The notes below the pieces were generated by a model that saw only the letters and a program-made list of their open reading frames with translations, did no database searches and was not told where the DNA came from. From an uncultured Bacilli bacterium (GTDB taxonomy: Bacteria; Bacillota_I; Bacilli_A; RF39; UBA660), in contig CAKOTD010000002.1 in NCBI GenBank assembly GCA_934120015.1, positions 1-64,000 on the forward strand: DNA of 64,000 nucleotides, given 5' to 3'. This document shows positions 55,911 to 64,000 of the stretch, piece after piece (position 1 is the first letter of the stretch; each line of letters starts with the position of its first letter). Made by a program: the position numbers and the translations under genes.

Positions 55911-56801
55911 ACTTTTTAAGATTATTGAACTTGCAGCAGTACTTCCCTCTCCTACAGCTGTTGTTAGTTGATAAAGATTTTTAGATACTATATCACCACA
56001 GGCATAAATACCTTCAATATTTGTTTCCATATTTTTATCAACAACAATATAATTATTTTCCAAATTTATATTCAAATTTTTAACTAAATCTATATTTGGT
56101 ACACTTCCTATATAAATAAATAAACCAGATACTTCTACTTTTCTTTTATTTAAGGCAAGTCCTTTTAGATAATCATTTTCAACAATTAATTTTTTTATTT
56201 CTTCATTAGTAATTAATTCTATATTGCTTTTACTAAAAACTTTTTCCTGCAACAACTTACTTGCCCTAAAAGTATCTCTTCTATGAATCAAATATACTTT
56301 TTTACAAATATTTGATAGAAAAAGTGCTTCTTCAAACGCACTATTACCACCACCTACAACACTTACTATTTTATCTTTATATAAGTAACCATCACAATAA
56401 GCACACCAACTTATACCATGTCCAACTAAATTTCTTTCATTTTCAAGCCCCAGTTCTTTAGGACTTCTACCGGTTGCTAATACAATATTTTCACATTCAT
56501 ACTCTGCACTTTCTAATTTTACATATTTTTTGTTGCCATTTATATATATTTCATTTACATATCCAAATGTTATTTCAACTCCTAATTTTGTTAATTGTTC
56601 ATAAGTATTTAGTGCCAGTGTTGGGCCATCGACTGATTCAAAACCAGGATAGTTTTCGACATTTGATGATCTATTTATTTGTCCACCTGGAGCGCTACTT
56701 TCAATAATAACAAAATCAATATTTGCTCTCTTTAAGTAAATAGCAGCAGTCATTCCTGCCATTCCAGCTCCTATTATTACAGTATTAGTAGAATATTTCA
56801 T
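55899..56801 (-). CDS. trxB: Thioredoxin reductase
   Basis: 300 residues. FAD-binding GAGMAGMTAAIYL, SAPGGQINRSSNVENYPG, redox pair in ISWCAYCDGYLY (CxxC), NADPH-binding VGGGNSAFEEALFLS and C-terminal FAD motif GIYACGDIV-YQLTTAVGEG. It keeps thioredoxin reduced. Overlaps lgt by 17 bases; follows the lgt-trxB order of Bacillus. Confidence 0.95.
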   Translation of the reverse strand: MKYSTNTVIIGAGMAGMTAAIYLKRANIDFVIIESSAPGGQINRSSNVENYPGFESVDGPTLALNTYEQLTKLGVEITFGYVNEIYINGNKKYVKLESAEYECENIVLATGRSPKELGLENERNLVGHGISWCAYCDGYLYKDKIVSVVGGGNSAFEEALFLSNICKKVYLIHRRDTFRASKLLQEKVFSKSNIELITNEEIKKLIVENDYLKGLALNKRKVEVSGLFIYIGSVPNIDLVKNLNINLENNYIVVDKNMETNIEGIYACGDIVSKNLYQLTTAVGEGSTAASSIILKSNTR

Positions 56802-57594
56802 TTTCTCTCCTTCTATAGTTTAATTTATATTTTTTTATTACAGATGATATTACTAAAATTATTATACCTAATACAATAGCAATTAAAGATACTAATTGTG
56901 CTACTTTAATATTTCCAACCATTAGACTATCTGTTCTAAGTGATTCTATATAAAATCTTCCTATTCCATACCAAATTAAGTAAAATGAAGTCAAATTACT
57001 AATATGGATACTTTTAATATTTCTAAAAATAATCATAAATAGAAACCCGGCTAAACACCAAATAGATTCATAAAAAAATGTTGGTTGATAATATACACCA
57101 TTAATTAGCATCCCATCTATAACAAATTTAGGAATATGTAAACTCTGTAAATATTCGAGTGTAGTTGCAGGTCCGTAGGCTTCACCATTTAAAAAATTAC
57201 CCCAACGACCTATTGCCTGGCCAAGAATTAAACTAACTACCATTATGTCTGTCAATTTGAAAAAATTTACTTTATACTTTTTTGTATAAAATATTGTCCA
57301 CAATATTCCTGCTATTACACCACCATGAATAGCAAGTCCACCTTTCCATATTTTAATAATATCGATTATACTATCTTTATACTGAGAAAAATTAAATATT
57401 ACGTAATATAATCTTGCACCTATTATTGAAATTGGAACTAAATAAAAGAAATAATTATACATATAATCTTTAGGTATATTCCACTTTTTTGCTTCTTTTA
57501 GAGCTAAAAAAGCTCCTATACCAAAGCCCAAACAAATTAAAACAGAATACCAATATATCTGTACTGAACCTATTTTAAAAAACACACTATTCAT
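56785..57594 (-). CDS. lgt: Prolipoprotein diacylglyceryl transferase
   Basis: 269 residues, about seven membrane helices. Family signature in the central loop: GRWGNFLNGEAYG, with IIGARLYYVIF, HGGVIAGILW and the late ESLRTD. It attaches diacylglycerol to the lipobox cysteine of prolipoproteins such as the binding protein at 33.5 kb. AAAGGAAA precedes the ATG. Confidence 0.95.
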   Translation of the reverse strand: MNSVFFKIGSVQIYWYSVLICLGFGIGAFLALKEAKKWNIPKDYMYNYFFYLVPISIIGARLYYVIFNFSQYKDSIIDIIKIWKGGLAIHGGVIAGILWTIFYTKKYKVNFFKLTDIMVVSLILGQAIGRWGNFLNGEAYGPATTLEYLQSLHIPKFVIDGMLINGVYYQPTFFYESIWCLAGFLFMIIFRNIKSIHISNLTSFYLIWYGIGRFYIESLRTDSLMVGNIKVAQLVSLIAIVLGIIILVISSVIKKYKLNYRRRENEIFY

Positions 57595-57595
57595 A

Positions 57596-57997
57596 CTATT
57601 TTCCTTTCAATATTCTATTTATTATATGTTCCATAATTATATGCATTAATGAAATTAAGATTGCTAATATAAATGGCATAATATAACCATTTATTGAAAA
57701 GTGATATCCTAAGATTATATCTGTAATTTTTAGTATTAAAACATTTATCACTGGATAAAATAAACCAAGTGTCAAAGCCGTTATTGGAAGTGTCAACCAA
57801 ATTAATAATGGCTTTATTGTTCTGTTTAATATAAATATTATTATTGATGCTAAAACGCTATAAAGACCAAAATAACTATTATCAATTTGAATAGTATTTT
57901 GAAATAATAATGATAAACCAATTAGTATAATAGAATAACTAAGTATTGATATGGCAAAATCAATAAATTTTATTAAAATGTCTTTTGTTTTTGTCAA
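57596..57997 (-). CDS. YvlD/4-TM phage-holin-family membrane protein
   Basis: 133 residues, four membrane helices with RTIKPLLIWLTLPITALTLGLFYPVINVLILKIT, the pattern of the holin superfamily IV/YvlD proteins. Role unknown. Start is TTG, supported by GGAGATGG upstream. In Bacillus a YvlD-type gene also sits near the uvrB/lgt block. Confidence 0.8.
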   Translation of the reverse strand: MTKTKDILIKFIDFAISILSYSIILIGLSLLFQNTIQIDNSYFGLYSVLASIIIFILNRTIKPLLIWLTLPITALTLGLFYPVINVLILKITDIILGYHFSINGYIMPFILAILISLMHIIMEHIINRILKGK

Positions 57998-58018
57998 AAT
58001 TCACCATCTCCTATGATT

Positions 58019-58027
58019 AGTATAACA
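58019..58027 (-). promoter_or_regulatory. Extended -10 promoter before the YvlD-lgt-trxB genes
   Basis: TGTTATACT just after uvrB; no clear -35. Confidence 0.45.
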
Positions 58028-58048
58028 TATATAAATATCTTTTAACAA

Positions 58049-60016
58049 CTAATTAGATTTTAATTCAAACAAAATATCTCTTAATTCTGTTGCTCTTTCA
58101 AAATCAAGATTTTTAGCGGCTTCTTTCATTTCTTTTTCTATTTTTTGAAGAAGATTACTCTTTTCCTGTTTTGTCATTTTTATTTCACTTTTTTCTTCTG
58201 TTTCTTTGTTATTAGTAATTACTTCTCTAATTTCTTTTATAATTGTTTTCGGAATTATACCATGAACCTGATTATACTTTTCTTGAATATCTCTTCTTCT
58301 ATTTGTTTCACTTATTGCTTCTTCCATAGAATCACTTATAGTATCTGCATACATAATTACTCTTCCGTTTGCATTTCTTGCTGCTCGACCAATTGTCTGA
58401 ATTAAACTTCTAGTGCTTCTTAAAAATCCTTGTTTATCCGCATCCAATATTGCTATAAGACTAACTTCTGGTATATCAAGACCTTCACGAAGTAAATTAA
58501 TTCCCACTATAACATCATACTTTCCAATTCTTAAGTCTCTAATTATTTTTAATCTTTCAAGTGTCTTTACTTCACTATGTAAGTAGGCAACTTTAATATC
58601 TAGTTTCTTCAAATAATCTGTCAATTCTTCTGACATTCTTATTGTAAGTGTTGTTATTAAAACTCTTTCATTGTGCTCTTTTCGTGTATATATTTCAGCA
58701 ACTAAATTATCTATTTGATTTTCTGATTTTCTTACTTCTATTATTGGATCAAGAAGTCCTGTTGGTCTAATAATCTGTTCAACTACATTTTTGCTTTTTG
58801 ATAATTCATAATCACCTGGAGTTGCTGATACATATATTACATTATCCAATTTTTGCTCGAATTCTTCAAATTTTAAAGGTCTATTATCCATTGCACTGGG
58901 TAATCTAAATCCGTAATCTACTAACACTTTTTTACGAGCTTGATCACCATTATACATTGCCTTTACTTGGGGTATTGTTACGTGTGATTCATCAATTACA
59001 AGTAAAAAATCTTTTTTAAAAAAGTCTAATAGAGTTGTTGGTGTTTCACCTGGACCTTTTAAGGCAAGATGTCTTGAATAATTTTCTACACCATGACAAA
59101 ATCCTGTTTCTGACAACATTTCTATATCATAATTAGTTCTTTCCATAAGGCGTTGATATTCTAATAACTTGTTTTCAGATTTAAATTTTTCTAATTGCTC
59201 ACTTAATTCAAGTTTAATATTTTCTATGGCTTTTTTTAATTTTTCTTCACTTGTTACAAAGTGACTTGCAGGGTATATTGTAATGCTTTTTTTACTTTGT
59301 GTAACTATGCCCGTAAGGGTGTCAAACTCACTAATTTTCTCCACTTCATCACCAAAAAGTTCTATTCTTATACCTTTTCCATGTTCACTTATGGGAATAA
59401 CTTCTATAATATCTCCCATTACACGAAAAGTACCACGCTTAAAATCAATGTTATTTCTTTCATAAAACATATCAATAAGACGTTCTAATATTTCATCCCT
59501 ATCAATTTTGTCTCCTTCATTTATAATTAACAGCTTTTTACGATATTCATCTATTTCACCTATACCATAAATACAGGATACAGAGGCTACAACTATTACA
59601 TCATTATGATCTAATAATGCTGCTGTTGCTGCATGTCTCAATTCATCTATTTCATCATTAATTGAAGAATCTTTTTCTATATATGTATCTGTCTTAGCAA
59701 CGTATGCCTCTGGTTGATAATAATCATAATAAGAAACAAAGTAACATACGTGATTGTCGGGGAAGATCTCCTTGAGTTCCGCGTATAATTGCCCTGCAAG
59801 TGTCTTATTATGAGCTAAAACTAAAGTCGGTTTATTCACTTTTTCAATTACGTTTGCAATCGTAAAAGTTTTTCCAGTTCCCGTTGCACCAAGTAAAACT
59901 TGGTATTTCTCACCATTTTCAATTCCTTTAACTAATGAATTTATTGCCTCTGGTTGATCTCCACTAGGTGTATATTTTGAGTGAATTTTGAACATTTTTG
60001 TATCTTTTTGTTCCAT
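58049..60016 (-). CDS. uvrB: UvrABC excinuclease subunit B
   Basis: 655 residues, full length. Walker [17 protein letters not shown], beta-hairpin region [25 protein letters not shown]-type VIDESHVT, motif [23 protein letters not shown] and QTIGRAARN, and the UvrC-binding UVR domain at the C-terminus ([19 protein letters not shown]). Damage verification in nucleotide excision repair. AAGGAGG supports the start. uvrA is not adjacent. Confidence 0.97.
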   Translation of the reverse strand: MEQKDTKMFKIHSKYTPSGDQPEAINSLVKGIENGEKYQVLLGATGTGKTFTIANVIEKVNKPTLVLAHNKTLAGQLYAELKEIFPDNHVCYFVSYYDYYQPEAYVAKTDTYIEKDSSINDEIDELRHAATAALLDHNDVIVVASVSCIYGIGEIDEYRKKLLIINEGDKIDRDEILERLIDMFYERNNIDFKRGTFRVMGDIIEVIPISEHGKGIRIELFGDEVEKISEFDTLTGIVTQSKKSITIYPASHFVTSEEKLKKAIENIKLELSEQLEKFKSENKLLEYQRLMERTNYDIEMLSETGFCHGVENYSRHLALKGPGETPTTLLDFFKKDFLLVIDESHVTIPQVKAMYNGDQARKKVLVDYGFRLPSAMDNRPLKFEEFEQKLDNVIYVSATPGDYELSKSKNVVEQIIRPTGLLDPIIEVRKSENQIDNLVAEIYTRKEHNERVLITTLTIRMSEELTDYLKKLDIKVAYLHSEVKTLERLKIIRDLRIGKYDVIVGINLLREGLDIPEVSLIAILDADKQGFLRSTRSLIQTIGRAARNANGRVIMYADTISDSMEEAISETNRRRDIQEKYNQVHGIIPKTIIKEIREVITNNKETEEKSEIKMTKQEKSNLLQKIEKEMKEAAKNLDFERATELRDILFELKSN

Positions 60017-60050
60017 ATTGTCCTCCTTACTACGATTATTACCAGCCTAA

Positions 60051-60134
60051 AATTCGTATCCAATTATCAAAAATTCGTATCCTAATTCAGTTTTATAACC
60101 CCAAAAATGTGTCTTTTTTGCTTGGATACGAATT
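60051..60134. repeat. Three copies of AAATTCGTATCC: two direct, one inverted
   Basis: Cores (AATTCGTATCC) at 60051-60061 and 60072-60082 (21 bases apart, plus direction) and inverted at 60124-60134. They lie between uvrB and the recombinase pair, over the region where the uvrB promoter must be. Possible recombinase binding sites or a uvrB operator. Confidence 0.6.
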
Positions 60135-60147
60135 TCAGCCACAAATT

Positions 60148-60185
60148 GACTAAATAAGACTAAATAAAACCAAGTAAAACTAAAT
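60148..60185. repeat. Short tandem repeats beside the recombinase genes
   Basis: GACTAAATAA twice in direct tandem, then AACCAAGTAAAACTAAATG as a degenerate third. Arm-type sites next to tyrosine recombinase genes often look like this. Confidence 0.45.
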
Positions 60186-60225
60186 GTTTTCCAGTAACTT
60201 ATTTTAACACTAATTTAACAATAAA

Positions 60226-60255
60226 ACAAGGAAAGCTACAACAGTCTTTCCTTAT
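60226..60255 (-). terminator. Terminator of the recombinase pair
   Basis: Stem AAGGAAAG / CTTTCCTT (60228-60235, 60246-60253) followed on the minus strand by GTTTTATT. Confidence 0.65.
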
Positions 60256-60269
60256 TATTATGTATATAT

Positions 60270-61568
60270 TTAATATAAATATTTTGCCAAAATATTATTT
60301 GTATCTATGTCTATTATTGTATCTGATGAATACAAGTTTTCATCTGGTTTAACTAATTCAATAAATGAATTTAATTCTTTATTACAATCAACAATTATTT
60401 TATTCTTATCAAAATATGTGCTTGATGTAATTATTGTTGATGAGTGTCCCAGTAGTTCTGATACAGCCTTTAAATCGTGATTATTCATTAATAATAATGT
60501 GGTATATGTATGTCTTAAATCGTGAAATCTAATTTTTGGTAAATTATTTTCTTCTAATAGTTTATCATAATATCTTTTATGAAACCCTTTACTTCTTGGA
60601 TGCCCATAGGTAGAACAACAAATAAATCCTAAATCAGTAAAGGGAGTTGTTTTATCATTTATTCTCCTTCTTCTATTTGCTTCATAAATTTTTCTTTGTT
60701 CTTGTATTGCCTCAAAAACCATATCAGGTATATCAAGTACCCTTTCACTTGAAAAGGTTTTTAATTTTATTTCCTGTTTCGTGTATGTTTTTTTCTTACA
60801 ATCTTCTTTTGATTTATTTGGATCAATTCCTAGTTGTCTTTTTAAATATAATTTTCTATTAACATAATCAATATCTGAATATTTTACTCCATTAATTTCT
60901 TGCTTTCTTAATCCCATCAACAACGCAAATAATATATGTAAATATATTGGTGTTTCTTTACTTTTCTCAATTATTAATTTTATCTGTTCAATATTAAATG
61001 TCTTTTCTATATCAATTACTTGAACCTTATTATATGATGTATCAATTCCTTTCGGAAGTCTAACATTTAATGTTGGATTAGTATTAATTAAATTATTCTT
61101 TTTAGCATATTCAAATGCTGAATTTAATACTACTTTTGATAACTTTGCTATCGATTTATATTTAATTGAAACTTCATTATAAAATTTTTGAATATGTCCC
61201 ATATTTATTTGATTAATGTAGTAATTTTTGAAATATGGGATAGCATAATTATTAACTACATTTCTATATGACATATAACTATTATATGTTAAATTAGGTT
61301 TCATCACTATTTCTAACCAATATTCAAAATACTCACTACTTTTTATTTTTGGATAAACAACATAGGAGTGGTTGACTAATTGTGCTACAACTTTGTCTCT
61401 TTCTAGGTTTGCCTCTTTTTTTGTTTTAAAACCACCTATTTGCCTTATTTCTTGCTGTCCATCTATAAATGTCAGCTTAACCTTAAATCCGTATTTATCT
61501 TTTAATTTTAATACAGAATATACTGTATAATCATTATAAACTTTCAGCATTTGTTCTTTTGTTAGCAT
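60270..61568 (-). CDS. Tyrosine recombinase (integrase), second of a pair
   Basis: 432 residues. AP2-like/arm-binding N-terminus (KVKLTFIDGQQEIRQIGGFKTKKEA), SAM-like core-binding domain and catalytic domain with ALLMGLRKQEINGVKYSDID (first Arg), IRFHDLRHTYTTLL (HxxR) and LLGHSSTIITSSTYFD (His and Tyr nucleophile), so the active site is complete. Integrase-type enzyme of a Tn916/phage-like element. Its start overlaps the 3' end of the partner gene by seven bases. Confidence 0.92.
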   Translation of the reverse strand: MLTKEQMLKVYNDYTVYSVLKLKDKYGFKVKLTFIDGQQEIRQIGGFKTKKEANLERDKVVAQLVNHSYVVYPKIKSSEYFEYWLEIVMKPNLTYNSYMSYRNVVNNYAIPYFKNYYINQINMGHIQKFYNEVSIKYKSIAKLSKVVLNSAFEYAKKNNLINTNPTLNVRLPKGIDTSYNKVQVIDIEKTFNIEQIKLIIEKSKETPIYLHILFALLMGLRKQEINGVKYSDIDYVNRKLYLKRQLGIDPNKSKEDCKKKTYTKQEIKLKTFSSERVLDIPDMVFEAIQEQRKIYEANRRRRINDKTTPFTDLGFICCSTYGHPRSKGFHKRYYDKLLEENNLPKIRFHDLRHTYTTLLLMNNHDLKAVSELLGHSSTIITSSTYFDKNKIIVDCNKELNSFIELVKPDENLYSSDTIIDIDTNNILAKYLY

Positions 61569-62761
61569 TTCGTATCACCATCCTCAATAGCAAAAATATT
61601 ATTCATAAATGCCAATATTTTATCTTTTTCATCCATTACCTCACAATAATATTCAAATGTTGTATGGATTGATCTATGCCCTAGAAATGCTTGTATTTTA
61701 GCAAGTGAAGCTCCACTTTCTAATAGAATTGTTGCACACATATGTCTTAAACCGTGTACGGTCAAATCCGGTAAACTTAGTTGTCTGCATATTTTTATTA
61801 TTCTAGCATTTAAAGCTGATTGAGAATGCACTACCCCTATTTCTGTGCAAGATATATAATTATTATCTATATATTTATTTTTATAAATTGCTTTATCTAA
61901 ATTTACTTTTTCATTTCTTTTCTCTAATTCTTCTATAATTATATCGGGAACTTTAAGTGTTCTTATACTTTCAGGAGTCTTTGGATTTCTTTCTACTAAT
62001 GAACATTTTGTAATTTTACTAGTATTTTTTTCTAATTCATATTCTTTTGCTATTTGTCTTTCCACTTTCACAGTTCTATTTTCCATATCAAAATCAGAAA
62101 ATTTAAGTCCCATTATTTCACCCTTACGAAGTCCACAAAATAATCCTAATAATATTTCAAGATACCAGTTTGATGATTGGGATGCTGTTAAAAATCTCTT
62201 TAGTTGCCTTTTAGTATATACTCTAATTTTAGGTTTTTTTCTTCTGTATTGTTTAGTATCTAAAGATGGATTGTGTGAAATATATCCACCGATCAACGCA
62301 TCTTTCATTGCCATAATTATAATCATCCTTGCAGAATACCCGCCACTTTCTGTTAAATTAGAAGCTCTTTTTATTATATCGTCTAAATAATCAGTTGTTA
62401 CTAAATTTATTTTTAAATTATATTCAATACTAGGCACGATTAAATTATATATAATATATGAACTAACCATTTTTGTTGTTGTTTCTATTCGTTCAGAATA
62501 TATATTTTCAAACCAATAAATCAAGTAATCAACAAACATTATATCTTTGTTAATGCTTACTTCATATTCTCTACTTTTTTCTTTAAATTTTTCTTCATAT
62601 ATATTATAATCTTTTACAGCATCTTGTTCCGTTACATATCCCTTAACTTTTCCATATTTAGTTGATCCATCTTCTAACCTTTCTTTATATCTAAATCCCC
62701 ACGATGAACCTTCAAAGAAAGCTATCCCACTTTTTCCCAAAGTTAGTTTTGTTTTTCTCAT
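61562..62761 (-). CDS. Tyrosine recombinase (integrase), first of a pair
   Basis: 399 residues. N-terminal domain with KGYVTEQDAVKDYNIYEEKF-type AP2/arm-binding features, core-binding domain, then GLFCGLRKGEIMGLKFSDFD, LTVHGLRHMCATILL and FLGHRSIHTTFEYYC, giving the full R-H-x-x-R-H-Y set. Clearly a divergent paralogue of the downstream recombinase rather than a recent duplicate. AGGAGAG precedes the ATG. Confidence 0.92.
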   Translation of the reverse strand: MRKTKLTLGKSGIAFFEGSSWGFRYKERLEDGSTKYGKVKGYVTEQDAVKDYNIYEEKFKEKSREYEVSINKDIMFVDYLIYWFENIYSERIETTTKMVSSYIIYNLIVPSIEYNLKINLVTTDYLDDIIKRASNLTESGGYSARMIIIMAMKDALIGGYISHNPSLDTKQYRRKKPKIRVYTKRQLKRFLTASQSSNWYLEILLGLFCGLRKGEIMGLKFSDFDMENRTVKVERQIAKEYELEKNTSKITKCSLVERNPKTPESIRTLKVPDIIIEELEKRNEKVNLDKAIYKNKYIDNNYISCTEIGVVHSQSALNARIIKICRQLSLPDLTVHGLRHMCATILLESGASLAKIQAFLGHRSIHTTFEYYCEVMDEKDKILAFMNNIFAIEDGDTKC

Positions 62762-62773
62762 AAAATATCTCTC

Positions 62774-62871
62774 CTATGACACTTGATATGACTCTTGATA
62801 ACCATTTATCCAATTATCGAAGGCTTGTTTTGGAACTTTGTATATTTTTCTGTTGCATTGTAAACTTTTTT
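62774..62871 (-). pseudogene. Excisionase-like (HTH_17) C-terminal remnant
   Basis: The open stretch ending in TAG just before the recombinase start reads ...CNRKIYKVPKQAFDNWINGYQESYQVS, which resembles the C-terminus of MerR-like excisionases (K-(V/I)-P-K-x-A-(F/L)-x-x-W). The upstream HTH is interrupted by stops and no start is seen. It marks decay of the element's excision functions. Confidence 0.5.
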
Positions 62872-62922
62872 TCTATGGGAAGCTTTACAATTTTATATTG
62901 AAAATTATAAATTTACATTATA

Positions 62923-64000
62923 TTATTCAACTATATTTTTTAAATTTTCTTTTTTAATATTGAAATTGATTCCAATAGTTGAAATCATAGATAATATAAA
63001 TATTATATAAAATACCTTATCTTCAATAAAAATGCTTACTATTGCAAGAAGGAAAAATACAACTACTTCTGTAAAACATAAACTCATTTGACCTACTGCT
63101 GATAAAAGGTCACTATCTTCTTTTGAATTTCTGATAATATTTTGAATTGATGTCTGAATAGATGTTTCATATACCTTTGTAAAATTATTGCTTAATGTAT
63201 TATTTATAGATATTATTACTTTATTTTTAGAAAATAAATATATCCCTGTTATTGTAGTCTTAATAACTGATACTAAATTATTTGATTTTGATAAATTTTT
63301 ATCAGAATATTTTCCAACCAATGTTATAGTAACTATTTGCAATAATAGTGATACTATAACTATTGAAGAAAACACTGAAAAGTTTTTTAAACCTATATAT
63401 AAGTAAAGTGGTGCAAATTGTTTTTCTATTATTTGATTTGTAGTTAAAGCATAAATTCTTTTATATCTGCTTTTAGTTGTAAAAATATATTTCATAGTGC
63501 CTTTAAATGCGCTTGTTTTATTCTCTATTTTATAATCTATTTTTTTAATAAATATATATTGTAATACAAAAAATATAGTAATTATTGTAAATAATATTAT
63601 ATTATTTGCTGTTATTACACTCCATGCAACTAAACAACTTGCTAATGCAGTTCCTATTATATTACTTATGTTTATAAAACCATTATATCTTCCCATATGC
63701 TCTGTATCTACATACTTACTAGATAATGAATCTTTAGATGGATTAGAAAATCCCATAAATCCCATTGCCAATATAAATATAATTATATTTTTGTATAAAT
63801 TTGTTCCATCTAACATCATATATGCACAAATAATATTAAACATATTAGATATTAGGATACATTTTGCTATTCCTAATTTTGAAGATATTGTTACAAATAG
63901 TGGTGTAGTAAATGCTGTTAGTCCAAATCTTAACCCATATATTAATAGTATAAGCCATATTGGTATTCCATTTTTATATAACATAACTGTTCCAAATGTT
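62923..64000 (-). CDS. MFS transporter, partial (5' end off the window)
   Basis: 353 residues from an ATG at 63984, but the frame stays open to the right edge (TFGTV before that Met), and the first visible segment is already a second or third membrane helix, so the true start is probably outside. About ten helices remain. MFS features: GLAKCILISNMFNI-type loop region, GFSNPSKDSLSSKYVDTEHMGRYNGFINI and a central charged linker. Perhaps a drug or metabolite exporter carried by the element. Confidence 0.8.
   Translation of the reverse strand, partial: TFGTVMLYKNGIPIWLILLIYGLRFGLTAFTTPLFVTISSKLGIAKCILISNMFNIICAYMMLDGTNLYKNIIIFILAMGFMGFSNPSKDSLSSKYVDTEHMGRYNGFINISNIIGTALASCLVAWSVITANNIILFTIITIFFVLQYIFIKKIDYKIENKTSAFKGTMKYIFTTKSRYKRIYALTTNQIIEKQFAPLYLYIGLKNFSVFSSIVIVSLLLQIVTITLVGKYSDKNLSKSNNLVSVIKTTITGIYLFSKNKVIISINNTLSNNFTKVYETSIQTSIQNIIRNSKEDSDLLSAVGQMSLCFTEVVVFFLLAIVSIFIEDKVFYIIFILSMISTIGINFNIKKENLKNIVE

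Overview
The window is one AT-rich, densely packed stretch of a low-GC Gram-positive (Bacillota) chromosome. Evidence: Bacillus-type gene orders (rpiB, DUF1146, spoIID, spoIIQ, spoIIID, mbl; uvrB, lgt, trxB, yvcK, whiA; rplI next to dnaB), sporulation genes (spoIID, spoIIQ-like, spoIIID, spoIIR), wall genes (murA, tagO, mbl), strong GGAGG-type ribosome sites and sigma-A-like promoters. TGA is a stop (rlmH, the Nudix gene at 38.8 kb, the M23 gene), so the code is standard and not the Mycoplasma one. I cannot name the species; an uncultured gut-type Bacilli/Erysipelotrichia-like lineage would fit but is inference.

Layout. 0-2.1 kb: the 5' part of a very large prepilin-like protein with three repeated Ig/FN3-like modules, running off the left edge. 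2.2-8.4 kb: HdeD-like membrane protein, MgtC, RluA-type pseudouridine synthase, a PLP lyase, an SDR and a UvrD-like helicase. 8.5-14.5 kb: a small transposase-like HTH protein and an addB-addA recombination nuclease operon whose promoter is overlapped by a palindrome. 14.6-21.3 kb: DUF421 protein, tagO, an HD phosphohydrolase, and the spoIID/spoIIQ/spoIIID/mbl sporulation and cell-shape block. 21.3-26.9 kb: a three-gene operon of hybrid histidine kinase (two receivers plus HPt), adenylate-forming ligase and alpha/beta hydrolase.

27-38.8 kb looks like an acquired, partly decayed metabolic island, all on the minus strand behind a near-perfect promoter with three phased 22-24 bp repeats and an attenuator-like leader. 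In transcription order: a broken SAM methyltransferase, a 506-aa PLP enzyme, two ATP-grasp ligases, an amino-acid ABC importer, a dead APH-type kinase, a dead radical-SAM/SPASM enzyme, an intact APH-type kinase, a thymidylate-kinase-like protein, a Nudix hydrolase and a HAD phosphatase. This resembles clusters that make small peptide-like or amino-acid-derived compounds, but the product is unknown.

38.8-49.9 kb is mostly housekeeping: Nudix, rpmE, SGNH hydrolase, murA, MntP-like pump, serine hydrolase, spoIIR, rlmH, walJ, LysM/G5/M23 peptidase, dnaB, rplI and a DHH phosphoesterase. 50-53.6 kb holds an unrecognised three-gene operon for exported proteins, including an 838-aa cysteine-rich secreted protein. 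A ribbon-helix-helix gene and whiA, yvcK, trxB, lgt and uvrB follow. From 60 kb a probable mobile-element edge appears: repeated AAATTCGTATCC motifs beside uvrB, two overlapping tyrosine recombinase genes, an excisionase-like remnant and a partial MFS transporter. I saw no tRNA, rRNA or CRISPR array.
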